Shown here piece after piece: positions 12,291 through 24,666 of a stretch of 64,000 bases of DNA; positions within the stretch are counted from its first letter, which is position 1, and each line of letters opens with the position of its first letter. A program made the position numbers and the translations under genes. The notes beneath the pieces were generated by a model that ran no database searches, was not told the origin of the DNA, and saw nothing but the letters and a program-made list of their open reading frames with translations. The stretch comes from Anolis sagrei (taxonomy: Eukaryota; Chordata; Lepidosauria; Squamata; Anolidae), in contig NC_090023.1 in NCBI RefSeq assembly GCF_037176765.1, forward strand, positions 127,233,866 to 127,297,865, read 5' to 3'.

Positions 12291-12859
12291 GGTGCAAGCA
12301 TTACACTCACAAAAAAATACTTGGAAGTGCAAACTTAAGATTTCATGAGATGTCAGCCTTATTGGTAATCTTACCTTGGGACTCCATCACATGCAATAAA
12401 ATTGGGTTTTCTGCACACTTAAGAAACTGTATCTGTTTGTAAATATAACAGTGACATCACTATGAAAGGAGGAATTGAGATGGGCAGTATTGATTCCTTT
12501 TTTCTGCCATTACCATTTTGGGACTAAGGAGATATGGCAAACATTCAAAGATATTCAAAACAGACTTTTTTGCTATGCTGACTTTTGTTTTACCTATCAA
12601 AGGGCTAGCAGAGAGAGACATATAAGAGAGCTAAGCTTCATTTCCCCCTTCTCTTTTTTCTCAATTCTATATCATAAGAATAACCCTTTGATATATGTTG
12701 TGAGTTTTTTCAGGCTTAAGTTGAATTCCCAAGATTACAAAGAAAGAAGTTTTTTAAAAAGAAAACAGGGGAGGGTCGGTAGGGGAAGCAAGCCTTTACT
12801 GTTTGGTAGAAAATCAAGCAGATAAATCCTACAGGAAGCACAGAAAAGGAGAAGAGTAT
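12291..12859. other. Unassigned sequence
   Basis: Frame 12475-12825 (116 codons) has no recognisable domain and the composition of random AT-rich DNA. Confidence 0.45.
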
Positions 12860-13834
12860 TGTGATGATCCTTACCTCATAGGCCGCAGTAGGAGTCTAAG
12901 ATGTCAGAAAGCCGGCCTCCATTTTGTGAAGGTAATCCTAGGAGGCAGACATCTTGGGAGTGTTAGAGCAGCAGAGAGGTGGAGCTGCAGCTAGCTCTGG
13001 ATTGGCTAAGGCAGGCTGGGAGGAGTTTTAGCCCAGGGAGAGAAAAGGCTGTCAGATTGTCAAAGAGGGAGAAGGATTTCTGACAGAAAAAGAAGGGTTT
13101 CGAGAGAGAGAGAGACGAGGGTGGATTTTCTGAGTGAGCTCAGGGTTTTCCTGTGAGAGAATATTTTGAGGCAGGTGCTTCTACAGAGTTTGACTAGGAG
13201 AGTAAAAGTGGAGACCTGTGAACTTGTGTTGAGTTAGGACACAAGTTGGTTTATTCTCTAAGGGGCAGGGTATTTTAGCTAGTAGGGATCTCTTGTGAAG
13301 AGAAAAGTTATCTTACTCTGGGAGACAACCAGGTTTGGTTTGTCTGTGGGACTGGCTCACGTTGTAAGAAAGTAACCTTTAGTGGGAAACCACCAAGATT
13401 ATTAAGACCCTGAAATCACTTAAGAATTATATGCTTCAGTAACCATTTAAGATTGTGTACCTCATCATAGAAGTCAGTTGTTTGTCCAAATAATAAACTT
13501 TTCTCTAGTTCACCTTTTAAGAAAGCCTCAATATTGATTCATTCTAATAAGATTAGTTCCAGTGATTTTCAACATCTTTACAATTCAGTCATTTGAAGGG
13601 AGCTAAAAGGAAGAGCTGGTGTATAGGCGGATTTACCTCAGAGACAACAACATCTTTAGTTTCCCAAATTCCCTTGGGTGGTGGCAGCTTTGACAATCAG
13701 TACATACATGTTACCTCATCAAGCATTTACACCTCTCCGTTCTAAGTAACATATCCCACCAGATTGGTAGTTGTGGGATCTGTAGTATTTTAGAGATCTC
13801 TTTCCCCATATGTGTGATCCTTTGTCATTTTACA
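12860..13834 (+). mobile_element. LTR of an old LTR retroelement, followed by a tRNA-Leu-type primer site
   Basis: Runs from TGTGATGATCC to TTTTACA, about 975 bp, with an AATAAA polyadenylation signal at 13492-13497 and a G/A-rich upstream part. One base after the closing CA is an 18-bp primer-binding-like site. It is a fossil: only the LTR and a short leader are recognisable. Gypsy versus retrovirus-like origin is not resolved. The 5' boundary is a best guess. Confidence 0.6.
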
Positions 13835-13835
13835 G

Positions 13836-13853
13836 TGGTGGCAGTGGTGGGAT
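13836..13853 (+). other. Retroelement primer-binding site (tRNA-Leu type)
   Basis: TGGTGGCAGTGGTGGGAT differs by one base from the complement of the tRNA-Leu(AAG/UAG) 3' end (ATCCCACCGCTGCCACCA). It lies 1 nt after the LTR. Confidence 0.6.
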
Positions 13854-15688
13854 AAAAAGGAAAGATCTCCCCTGCCACCTGCAAAACCGTTGTTCATCTT
13901 TTTACACGTATGATTGGGGTAGGGAAATTATATGTTTAATTTCAGAATGGGAAAACCAACTATCTCAAACACATTACTTATCCTTTGAGATGAAGTCCTT
14001 GGACAAGTCACACTGTTTAAGCCTCAGAGGAAACCAGGGCAAGAAACCTAGAATCAATTTGAAACCACATAAGAAGTCCCAATGGACTCAAAATAATTGT
14101 GGTGTCAGTGAGTATTTGTATCTGAAGGGAGATGTCTTGTCTACCCAGTTTGAATCAATTATTTTACTCACTACACAATATTGTATAGTGAGTTCACTGG
14201 CTCAGCATTTATTCAAAGATTTAAAACATTTGCTTCTGAATCTGCTTTCTGTCTGTCTTTTTGTTTATTTAATTTATATTCCACATTTTTCCTCAATATT
14301 GGACCCAAGGCAGCTTAATATGTCTGTTACAACAGATTTTTCTTTTCCAAATTTAATCAACATAACAAAAGTGCTATGCCAGTTTTGAAATAGTCCAACA
14401 CAAAACTGGCATGTAGTGGAGGCGAATGCCTCATAAGGGTTAGCTCACTCACCAGAGTCATTAAGTGAGGTGTTGGGGGGGGGGGGGGGGGAACTGATAG
14501 TCTGTGGATGCCACCATATCATTTTCTACTGATGACTTTTTAGAAGAAGATGAAAAACAGATTGTTTCCCTTCTTCAGAAATGCTATCAGTTACGAAAAA
14601 AGCAAATTCACTGGCTTGCAGTTTGATGTACCTCTTTGTCTGATGAAAGCATTTTTCTCTAGCAAGTATTTTAAAGTGCCCAAGGCATGGAAACAGGCTA
14701 TTAATGCTTTCATTTCACAGTGGTATCTGCTAGCAGTTGGTCATTGATCTATCTTCAAGACTAGGACTTGACTGTGCCTTGGACAGAGCAGCATTAGAGC
14801 TTCCCTGACGTGCTGCGCTAAAAGTATCATTTGGGATGATTCATGCCCAGGGTTTGGAGTAGGCCTTTTATGAGAGCGTATTGCAGTGGGTCTTCAAAGT
14901 CCTGGGGGTGATTTGACATTGAGAAGAAAGAGAGACAGGGATCAGACTTGTGCAGAAATTAGATTCTAAATATAGAATGAGACACCACTGGGTTTGCAAA
15001 GTTTGGTAAATACTGTTCACAGGGTAAGGCTCACTTTTGAGAGAAAACTTTGGCAAGCAGCAAAGAAGCTAGCAGAACAACTTCACTCTGACCCCATTTT
15101 CTACCTAGACTTCAATTCCAATGTAGATGATTAATGCTTTTCTGGAGCTACTATAGCTGTCAGCTGTAGTAACTATTTTCAGAACAATATCAAGTTAATA
15201 ACACTCATTTCTGTCTGTTGTTTGAACAAGTACCTTAAGGATAAGCCTCTGTGTCCACTGGGAAAACTGGGGACTTAAGTCATAACTTGATGGTGTGACT
15301 ACATTTGAATTAGTATGTGCAAGTCTCTTTGCTACATTTGAAAAAAGAAATTGTAAAGTTAGGAAATTGTTCAAGAAACAAGCAACCAAAAACAGGGGAG
15401 GGAACAACTTCATAATATGAGGTTATCACATTTGGTGCTGTTCATTGCAAAGGTAGGGAGTGGGGATGGAATAATGGTTTAGGGGAGACATGATAAAAGT
15501 GCATTAAATTATGCAGTTTGTGAAGTTGATAGAGAGAAGTTTCCTCTGACTTAAAAGTAGAACCCAGGGATGTTCCACTGAAGCTGAATGCTAGAAAATT
15601 TAGGACAGGTAAAAGAGGTTTAATTCATTGCAAAGTAAAAGAATGGAATTTGCTATCTTAGGATGTAACGATGGTGGCCACCAATTTG
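13854..15688. other. Leader remnant then unassigned sequence
   Basis: The first few hundred bases may be internal sequence of the LTR element ending at 13834. I cannot recognise any of its genes. The rest shows only the poly-G run. Confidence 0.4.
14474..14491. repeat. Poly-G run
   Basis: About 17-18 consecutive G in otherwise unassigned DNA. Confidence 0.85.
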
Positions 15689-15850
15689 GACCCCATCGAC
15701 ACTACCATATAATGCAGTTTGAAACTCCATTATATGATCGGTTCAGACTCATATAATGGAGTTTAATGCAGTTAAACCTTATTATATGGGTTTACACTGA
15801 CCACATAATGCAGTTTCAAACTCTAATGTATGGTAGTGTAGATAGGAGCT
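15689..15850. mobile_element. MITE, 'TATAATGCAGTTT' variant
   Basis: Begins GACCCCATCGACACTACC and ends GGTAGTGTAGATAGGAGC, with internal inverted CATATAATGCAGTTT blocks. A cousin of the ATAATCC family. Confidence 0.7.
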
Positions 15851-16543
15851 TGGCTGGTTTCAAAAGGGCGCTATATATATATCACTTTCAGTACCAAAGC
15901 AATGTGTGTCTATATATCAGTTGCTGAAAACTACAAACAGAAGGCTGCTGTTGCATTCATGCCTTAACAATTTCCTGCCACTTCGTGATTACAGTTTTGG
16001 ACCAAATAGCTCCTGAGTTTGATCCAGCATGACTCTTCTTATGGTCTTGGGATACTCTCCCTTTTGAATCAGTGAACAAAATTATATACCACAATAAAAT
16101 TTTTGTTTTGGGGTATTTTAAATTAGAGATCCTCGTTTTAATAGCACCAGTGAGCATATTTAATTTTAGTGCTATAATCAGTAATTAGAGGGCCCACTAG
16201 GCTGAAAAGAGGATTCATAATGGCTGCCTTTCCATATTCCCATTCTAGCTATGCAGCAACCATGTAAATTAGGCTCCTAAAAGTGAAATACATCTTGCAG
16301 TTGACTACAAATGGAAAGCAAGCTTCCTGGAGCTCTTTAGAACTTAAAAGGATCCTCTCTTCAGGTTATGAAAACTGAAAAAGTTTGAAATTGTTCTTCA
16401 CATATTTTTCTCTGCTTCTGCTAACAAAGATTGCCTGAAACAAAATTATAGAATAAAACACTTGGCATGATTTGGCCTAACCCCACAGGAACCAAGAGTT
16501 CTGCCCACCTTGATTTGCTTAAGTCCCGGGGACTTTGTAACCC
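15851..16543. other. Unassigned sequence
   Basis: Nothing recognised between a MITE and the L1 poly(A) end. Confidence 0.5.
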
Positions 16544-17050
16544 CCCTTTTTAAACAGCTAATTTTTATTCAAATAAACAAACCTACAAGTAAACAATTAG
16601 TCAATGACATAGACAGATTTCACAAAACAAAAAGACATTTTCCCTCTTACAAAAATACAGCAGACATTTCTTTCTTATATAAATCACAGACCTAAAACAA
16701 ACAATACCTTGAATCTAAAACAATTGTTCTAACCATTACCACCCCTACGCAACCCTACTAAACACATCCTACACATAGAACAATAAAAAAATAATCTATA
16801 CGTCTCACACTCTCTGCCTGTTGGTTTCAATTCCTTAATTTACTGTTCCCTTGAAATGCCTCAATATTACCACATTCTACTTTTAATTACATTATTCTAA
16901 ATCAGAAAACAAATAGTAGAATTTTGTTCGTCTTTGGTGTAAAAAGGTGATAAATACATCCCAGTCTTTTTTGAAATTGGTCAGGGATTTCCTCTTGATC
17001 AACATCATCAAGTTGTCCATTTCAGCTAGTTCAGATATCTTTAAAAGCCA

Positions 17051-17571
17051 GGGCCTTTCCAGACAGGCCCAAAATGTGGGACTTGTCTCACTTTTGCCCA
17101 AGGTGTTCGAATGATGTCTCAAATAAGAGTGAATTAATGTGGAGAAAATTGGGATTTCCCAGCTTCCTCCTCATTAATTTGACACCTGGAAAGATCCGGA
17201 TCTTAAGCTAAGGTTAGAATCTTTTCAGGTGGTGGGCCTGTGGAGATTGACTCCCGGAATTGCTTCCACAGCAGCCCTGGGTGCGTCAGGAGGTCGGGGA
17301 AGGAGGAATTTCTCTCCTCCCCATCCCAACTTCTGATGTCATTTTTGCACATCAGGCGTACTGTGTAAAGGGGCATGCGCTGCCTGCATGCCCATCCAGT
17401 AAGTTTTTGGGGGGTGAAATGGGAAGCTTGAGAGGGGCTGGAGGCCATCCTGGGTAAACCCCTCAAAGGAAAGCCTGGGGTTTGGGTTGGTGGTGAGAAC
17501 TGAAAGCTAGGAAGAAGCAAATTGTTTTAACCTGCTTCCTCCTGAGTTTTAGAGAAGTGTAGAAGGGCCCC
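17051..17571. mobile_element. TIR DNA transposon inserted in L1
   Basis: GGGCCTTTCCAGACAGG at the left and a right end whose reverse complement is GGGCCCTTCTACAC bound a block that interrupts the L1 ORF2 C-terminal coding order. No transposase. Confidence 0.6.
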
Positions 17572-17677
17572 CAATCTACTTGCATTGGAATAGCTGAGTT
17601 ATTCCATTTCTGGGCGAAGACAATTCTTGTTGCCAAAGTCAAATATAACAGTAGTTTTCCATGTTTTCTCTCTAGAT

Positions 17678-17822
17678 CAGTGGTTCTCAACCTGGGGTCC
17701 CCAGATGTTTTTGGCTTTCAACTCCCAGAAATCCTAACAGCTGGTAAACTGGCTGGGATTTCTGGGAGTTGTAGGCCAAAACACGCCAAAAACATTTGAG
17801 GACCCCAGATTGAGAACCACTG
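17678..17822. mobile_element. hAT MITE (CAGTGGTTCTCAACC ends), 8-bp TSD
   Basis: Begins CAGTGGTTCTCAACC and ends GAGAACCACTG. The middle is a palindrome around CTCCCAGAAATCC / GGATTTCTGGGAGTTG. The flanking 8-bp duplication CTCTAGAT is exact on both sides (17670-17677, 17823-17830). It sits in L1. Confidence 0.92.
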
Positions 17823-18190
17823 CTCTAGATCATCATCCAGTATCCCAAACATGTAAAGCTCTGGTTTAATTGCAGTTTTAGCTATGACAATTTCTTCTAA
17901 CATCATATGTACTTGAAACCAATTGTTCAGGGCCTTTTTGTAAGACCACCACATATGGCAAATTACCCAACATTTTCCTCACACGTTTCCAACATTTGCT
18001 AGAACTGCCTTTATACATCTTAGAAAACCTCATTGATGTCAGATACCACCTGTACATCATCATAAAGAAATTTTCTTTCAAATCATTACACACAGTAAAT
18101 TTCAAACTCTTTGTCCAGATCTTTTCCCATTGTTCCAACTGTATTTGTTTGACAATATGCAATAACAACAAATCTTTGTAAGTCAGTCAT

Positions 18191-18951
18191 TTCCCTTTCA
18201 AATAAATTTATTTTTTAAACAGTGCTTCATGTGGATAACAACATAATGGTATTTTTGATATAGTATATTCTTTGTAGCTTTATATAGTTTTAGATTTTAG
18301 AATTACACAAGTCCAAGGAGGGAACTACTCAGGAAATAGATGTCTAGTTTGAAGGGTGTTAAACATGGACATCTCGTTCTTCTAGTCACAGTTCAATAAC
18401 ATCTGGGAACACTGTGGCTTTCTAAGTTCTTTCACTAGTCTAGACGTCATGCTCAAGATGGTTGTGTGGGGAAACAGCAGGATATACAGTGTTGGTATCT
18501 CGGGGGAGGACAGGAGTCCCTTTGTGGCACACATAATCCTCCCCTCACACACATGGGGCCAAGATTACAGAAGTTAAGACCTTTACATATATAACCTAAT
18601 AATCCTGATCAAAATTGCTGCCCTGGATACTATTAGTATCCTGACTTTATGGGGCTACTTATTTAATGGGCCACACAGAGAGTGACTAAAGGCTAAAGGT
18701 GACCAGTCCGTGGCACATATGTGCGTTAAAACATTGTATGGAAAAGTGAAGCTAAAATCAAGTACATTTTCTTGCTGATATATGAGAGGGTATAACCTCT
18801 TGCCCAGCGAACATTATGAGAAGTACTTGCTAAAGCTTTGGAATTCACTCAAGTTGCCAAATTGACACAGCTTTAAAAAGATAAACCAATCAAAGATTAT
18901 GTGAAAGAATTGTTTCAGAATTTATTGTGGGATAAGACCCCTAATGGTGTA
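18191..18951. other. Unassigned sequence
   Basis: Nothing recognised upstream of the truncated L1. Confidence 0.5.
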
Positions 18952-19692
18952 GAGATAGTCCCCAAGTTACAGCAAGATATTTTCTATAGGTGTGTTCTTA
19001 AGTTGAATTTGTATGTAAGTTGAAACAGGTACATTTTTAAGTGTAACTCCAACCATATATATACATTCTTTAGCTTTGTATAGCATAGGGAAGAGTTAAC
19101 ACTCTTGTGGTGTTTGTTTTGCTGTCCATGCAAAACCCTGTTCAGAAGGTTCACGTCACTTTCTGTCTCTATGAGAATTGGATTTTGAAAATTTGGGATT
19201 GTTGTGGGATTGTTTTGGGTTAAAGCAGTGAGCCGCTGAACTTGCTGACCGAAAGTTCGCAGGTTCGAATCCAGGAAGTGGCATGAGCTCCCACTGTTAG
19301 CCCCAGCTTCTGCCAACCTAGCAGTTCAAAAACATGAAAATGTGAGTACATCAATAGGTACCTCTCCGACAGGAAGGTAACAACGCTCCAGGAAGTCATG
19401 CTGGCTACATGACCTTGGAGGTGTCTACAGACAATGCTTTAGCTTAGAAATGGAGTTGCGCACCAACCCCCAGAGTTGGACACGACTGGGCTTAATGTCA
19501 GGGGAAACCTTAACCTTTTGTGGAGACAAGGATTAGTGAGAAATAAAGCTTCAGCTGAGACACCTTTTTCTCAAGATAAATATTATAGGAGCAAATTTCC
19601 CTTCTTAGGGGTAGTTTTCATCTCACTTCCTGTTGTCTTACCCTGGAGTTGTATGTAAATAGGATATTTGTAACTTGGGGACAGCCTGTATA
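18952..19692. mobile_element. Mariner-like MITE (AGTCCCCAAGTTAC ends) with a nested SINE
   Basis: The left end AGTCCCCAAGTTACAG is mirrored by TTTGTAACTTGGGGACAG at the right. The tRNA-type SINE at 19217-19519 lies inside. No transposase frame. Confidence 0.75.
19217..19519 (+). mobile_element. tRNA-derived squamate SINE ('CAGGGGAAACC' family)
   Basis: The tRNA-like head has a B-box-type GGTTCGAATCC, the body GTTAGCCCCAGCTTCTGCC, CATGACCTTGGAGGTGTCT and GACACGACTGG, and the tail TCAGGGGAAACCTTAACC. Pol III-type head; nested in a mariner-like MITE. I am not certain of the published family name. Confidence 0.88.
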
Positions 19693-21413
19693 TGTAGGGT
19701 TGCCATATCATAGCCTCTCAAATCCCTGTAGTTAATTATTCATAATACATAATGCTTTCTGATTATGCAAATTCAATACATTAATCATTGCTTTTTGGTA
19801 CCACTGTGTTTCATCCTTGCAATAACTTCTTCTAGTAAGTACTCTACTGAGAGAACCAGTAAAATAATGTTTACAGTGTAGCATAAGTTCAAATTCTTGT
19901 TTGGTCATGGAATTTACTATGTGACCTTGGGATACCATTATATCACAGAAAATCTGCCTTGTAGAGTTGCTCTTATTCTGTCGTTCCTCAACCAGTTACA
20001 AAAAAAGTAGTCCCCTGCTGCTATTTTGGATAAAGTGCATGTATCAGCAATACGAAGAAGGAATCCAGAAGCTGCTCCATCAACACACAGGGACATTTTT
20101 TCATTCCTTAATATGGGTTTCCCCTTGATTTTCCTGAATGAATGGCAACCCTAAATACATGCCTAGTAGATTCCAGCTTCAGACCTGCCTGATGCTTTGG
20201 CCCAATTGCCTCCCCCTTAGATATATTTTGATTCCCGTTGCCAGTCCTGTTCATTTTGTTATCGCAATGTTTTCCTTGCACTCCGCCTGCAGCTGGGGCG
20301 TGCATCAAGCAAAGTGTTAATATTTGAAGGAACATTTCATATTCATTTACTGATGGAGCAAGTTGTACTAAACATCTGATTTATACTGACAAGTTCTGAG
20401 TGATATATCAGCATACTGAGGTGTTTTTATGGGTAATGACTCATCTGCATACATATGAGGGTGCCAGTCTAATTTAAATATTTAATGGCAATTTTATTCG
20501 GTGGCATTTTGTATTAAATATTCATCTGAAGTATTAGTGTTACTAATGGATAAGCCTTTTCATGTAATACATTACCATGTTTTGGAAATGGAGCAGTGGA
20601 CTGGTATACGGCAAGCAAATTACATTAGATCTACAAATGAGGATATTGTTAAATGTCACATTATGAAGATTAGATCTATCGGTGAATTTAGTCCAAAATC
20701 TGCACAAAAAGCACTGCTTCTTCAATGATAGCAATCTTCCTTATTACTTGTTTCTTATTCAGTATTAAAGAAAATGGGGAGAAGGAGGCTTACATTTGAC
20801 CTCACTGGAACACATTTTGTCTTGGTCCTTCCCTCAAGGACATATAAATAGACAGTCCCACAGTATAACTTGCCAGCTGCCTAATTTGGTGGAACAAAAA
20901 CTTAGGATTTGTCTAGACTGATGAAAAAAATAGTTTGACATTGCATTTTCCTAATCCTCAATGACTCTATAGTGACTCTATAAATGCCACATCCATCACA
21001 CATACTGAACTCACCCCTTTGTTATGGGGAAATCCACATTTCCAATCCTTTCCATAATTTTGGCCTCATAGCCATGACCATTTCACTCTTGTGCCCCCCT
21101 GTTCTCTATACAAATATGTGCATTTTCCGCTAAGTGGGGGGGGGGGTGTACTAATACTGATATACTGATATGGAAATATACACACAGAGCTTCCTTTTTA
21201 AAAATTAGGACAGGATTTAAATTTGTAGCTATCAAAAAAAGCAAATTAGGGATCTGATGCAAACTCCTACTTATTAAAGGTTAGGGAATACCCTTAACCA
21301 ATTAATTAATGTTGGAAGAAGTAGAAGGGTATTACACAGGCCATTTATGTAAACAAGTCTACCATCCTCATGGAGCATGAGTTTTGTGTGCCTAGGATCA
21401 AGTCCACCATTCC
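19693..21413. other. Unassigned sequence
   Basis: Only a poly-G run; overlapping frames on both strands at 20.5-20.7 kb are chance openings. Confidence 0.5.
21137..21148. repeat. Poly-G run
   Basis: Eleven or so G in unassigned DNA. Confidence 0.8.
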
Positions 21414-21723
21414 CAAAGGCTGTGGCACAACAGGTTAAACTGCTGAGCTGCTGAACCTGCTGACCGGAAGGTTGAGGGTTTGAATCCGTGGGATGGGGTG
21501 AGCTCCTGCTGTTAGCCCCAGCTTCTGCCAACCTAGCAGTTCAAAAACATGCAAATGTGTGTAGATCAATAGGTACCACCCCAGCGAGAAAGTAAATGGC
21601 GCTCCATGCTGTCATGCTGGCCACATGACCTAGGAAGTATCTACACACTATGCTGGCTCTTTGGTTTAGAAATTGAGATGAGCACCACTCCCCAGAGCCA
21701 TAAGGGGAAACTTTTACCTTTAT
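21414..21723 (+). mobile_element. tRNA-derived squamate SINE ('CAGGGGAAACC' family)
   Basis: Full-length copy: head with GTTAAACTGCTGAGCTGC, body GTTAGCCCCAGCTTCTGCC, tail GGGGAAACTTTTACC. Immediately followed by a LINE/SINE tail fragment. Confidence 0.88.
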
Positions 21724-21744
21724 CTGTGTTTTGTTGTTACTAGC

Positions 21745-21842
21745 CTTTGTGTTGTGTATGCTGGGATCCACCCTGATTCCCCTCTAGGAGATAAGGTGGA
21801 ATACAAATAAACTATTATTATTATTGCTATTATTATTATTAA
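21745..21842 (+). repeat. LINE/SINE 3' tail fragment with (ATT)n
   Basis: GGGATCCACCCTGATTCCCC ... GGTGGAATACAAATAAA followed by an ATT run: the common 3' end shared by several squamate retroposons. Confidence 0.55.
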
Positions 21843-22070
21843 TTCTGAGTTTTCTGCATTGGCAAAAACATGAACACCAGTTAGAAAACACATGGAAGGC
21901 TGCTTGTTCAATCATTAAAAGATTGTAACTGAATTTACAATGCCCCAATAGATGGGGATTCACAATCAAACGTGAAACCTAAAACCTACATTTTTAGTCT
22001 CAAAACAAACCAGCAGGAAGGTTTATGATAGCTGCAGATTATGATGCAAATTACATTGCTGAGATCTCTT

Positions 22071-22190
22071 AGGCCTTTTCGACATTGCCGTATAAAATCC
22101 AGATTATCTGCTTTGAACCAGTTCAAAGAGGATAATCCACATTATCTGCTTTGATAATCTGGACTATATGGCAGTGTAGCAGGGGCCTTA
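22071..22190. mobile_element. MITE, 'ATAATCC' family
   Basis: AGGCCTTTTCGACATTGCC at the left and GGCAGTGTAGCAGGGGCCT at the right, with inverted CAGATTATCTGCTTTGA blocks. Confidence 0.8.
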
Positions 22191-22567
22191 GTTGTGGGAC
22201 ATCTTGAGGCAAGCAGTTGCAAGAAGACCCCAAAAAGTCTCTCCGGTTGTTTGTTAACCGTTAACTGTAAGAACAATATAGACATCATTTCCAGCACCTC
22301 AGACTGAAATACCCTGGAAACCCTTCAGTTAGGAAACTTCATCTTTAAAAGTACCTCTAATTTCAATTTACTTTGAGAAAATTCTGCCCTTTCTCGCATG
22401 ATTGCTTCCTTAAATAAAGTATTCTGAGAAAGTCATAGATGTAAAATTTCCAAGTACTTTCTTTTCTGTACGGCCTGAAAATTTGTCCCAGGTGGCCAGA
22501 GAAAATATAAGATCGATGTCAAAAAGTATTCTTTGGGAGGGGGAACATCAAAGCAAAGTTGAACATA

Positions 22568-22710
22568 AGACCCCTTCCATACAGCTGTATAAAATTCACA
22601 TTGAACTGGATTATATGGCAGTGTGGACTCAGATAATCCATTTCAAAGCACATATTGTGGATTATTTGCCTTGAGATTCTGGGTTATATGGCTGTCTGGA
22701 AGGGTCCTAA
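22568..22710. mobile_element. MITE, 'ATAATCC' family
   Basis: GACCCCTTCCATACAGCTG left, GGCTGTCTGGAAGGGTCC right. Second of three copies within 900 bp. Confidence 0.85.
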
Positions 22711-22841
22711 GTTGTAAGGTATGTGCTTCAAAAAAGCATATTTCCCTTCACCTCTGATTCTCCACCTTAGCAAGCTCCTGAGTCCTATGTATGGTGCATT
22801 TTGGAAATTAGCCCCATATATGTGTACATAATGACATATCT

Positions 22842-22935
22842 TAGGCCCCTTCCACACAACTGTATAAAATCCACAGATATTGTGGATTATCTGCCTTGAT
22901 ATTCTGGGTTATATGGCTGTGTGGAAGGACCCTTA
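22842..22935. mobile_element. MITE, 'ATAATCC' family, internally shortened
   Basis: TAGGCCCCTTCCACACAACT left and GGCTGTGTGGAAGGACCC right; only about 94 bp, so the middle is missing. Confidence 0.85.
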
Positions 22936-24224
22936 GATCCAAGTCTATACACAAAATCCATTTATGTTTCCTATAAACATTATACAGATAGGCTAAAGGT
23001 AATTTTATACCATATTTTTAACCATTTTCCACATGAAACAAAGGTTGTAAACATTAAACCACCAGAAAGCAGTATTTTGGGTTTCAAGGGAAGGAACCAT
23101 CAATTTGTACATTGAATTAGCATCCAAACCATTGAAAAGATGTGCATAAATCTCACTTATTTTAACCAGTTTTCAATGCACACTCTCATTATGGATTGTC
23201 CATACAAATTGAGAATTACTGCAACCTAAAATCTATATCTGTAACTTGTTTCAACTTTATTAGACAAGAAGTTTTCTCTCTTCCTGTTGTATGGAATGAT
23301 GCAATGCTCTCCCCTCCCCTGAACATTCACAATATGGCAGCTTCAAGAGCAGTCATGTTTTTTTGTGCATTTTGCCACAAAGGTTCATAAAGCACTTTTT
23401 AAGGGCCAACTCATTTTAAGAGGCACTATGTAATAAACACTAATACAAAAGGATAATGCTTCTCATTAAAATGTGAAAGCTTCTTGAATCCCTGTATATT
23501 CCAGGAGAAATACTTTAGGGCTACAACCCAGCTTGGAATTAGATGCGCTCAAGCCCATCGATTTCACTGGATTGCAGCATACCTAATTGTATGGTGGATT
23601 GTGGCCAGGATATAGGAGAGAAGGTTTATGAAAGGATTAGAAAATTATCCTGTGTAGAGAAGTAACTGAAAGGAAGTCAGTTTCACATTTCAAGTAAGAG
23701 TTGCATTGACATTCTGCTTCTCTAAATTCCAGCTATAGTAATCTGCATTCTAATTAGCAGCTTGCTTTTCCAAAGGAGAAACGTGTGGGTGGTAAAGGAT
23801 TATAGATTATAGATTTTAAGGATTATAGAAATATGTGTTTGTATGTTTGTGTGTGTGCTTCTCAGATATCTGAGAAATTGGTTTAATGGGGAGGGAGAGA
23901 CTTAAAATCTGTTTGTCCTTTGGGAAGATTCAATGGTAGTTGGATGAGGGAATAGATATACTGCTTACAAATATGGATAGAAATACAGCAGTAAGGGAAG
24001 CGGTTTGAAGAAAAGGAAAAGGCATTCAGGTAGGTGTTCCTATGATTTGACTGAAAAGATGTGCCAAAGGGACAGGCTCCACCAAACCTTATTGAGAATA
24101 AAAACAGAAAAGTGCATCAAAACAAGATTAAAGAAAGAGGCAAAAGCAAGCATCACAACAAGCACACTTTTTGTTACAGCTGGCACTGAAGGTTTTGTTA
24201 ATTAGTTCTTTCAATTAATTAAGT
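22936..24224. other. Unassigned sequence
   Basis: No gene or repeat recognised. Confidence 0.5.
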
Positions 24225-24600
24225 AATTAATTCATTTACAGTATTTATATTCTGCCCTTCTCAACCTGAAGGGGACTCAGGGTGGATCACAGAACACATA
24301 TGCAGCAAACATTCAATGCTATTTATACACTGACAAGACAGGCAATTGTACATAGATAGAGGTATATATATCTTGCAGGCTTGTGCTCGGTTTCGGCCAT
24401 GGCAGTATGGGTCCTCCTTGAACGAATCACTGTCATTTTTTGGCATTTCCTTATGGGTGCCTTAAATACCTCCCCACATTAAGTGGTATCCACTCACATT
24501 TTGCTTTCGAACTGCTAGGTAGGCAGAAACTGGGCTAAAGACCAGAGCTCTCCCTAACCCAGGTTTTGTACTGTCAATCCTTCAATTGGCAAGATTTACT
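24225..24600 (-). mobile_element. Composite SINE/LINE-tail element
   Basis: The left side (its 3' end) is TTAATTCATTTACAGTATTT then ATTCTGCCCTTCTC, GGGGACTCAGGGTGGATCAC and CAAACATTCAATGC, as in the SINE at 59021-59492. The right part is less conserved. Confidence 0.5.
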
Positions 24601-24666
24601 GCAGCTGGCGGTTAACCTGCTTAAACAGTTTTAACATCAATTTTTAATTTTCTTCATAGTTTAGAC

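Larger units (their letters stand above)
16544..18190 (-). mobile_element. L1 LINE 3' end (ORF2 C-terminus and 3' UTR), split by two DNA transposons
   Basis: Minus-strand pieces in order: 18171-17823 encodes a block with WEKIWTKSLKF and MMYRWYLTSMRFSKMYK followed by Cys/Trp residues, matching the L1 ORF2 C-terminal region; 17677-17572 encodes YLTLATRIVFAQKWNN; 17050-16900 encodes LKISELAEMDNLMMLIKRKS and FKKDWDVF, the usual ORF2 end. A T-rich tract at 16541-16551 marks the poly(A) end, and AATAAA lies just inside it. Breaks are the hAT MITE at 17678-17822 and a TIR element at 17051-17571. The frame is decayed. Confidence 0.85.

Noticed and set aside
13810-14388. 192-codon open frame
   Set aside because: Starts inside an LTR and crosses the primer-binding site; composition looks non-coding and no domain is recognisable.
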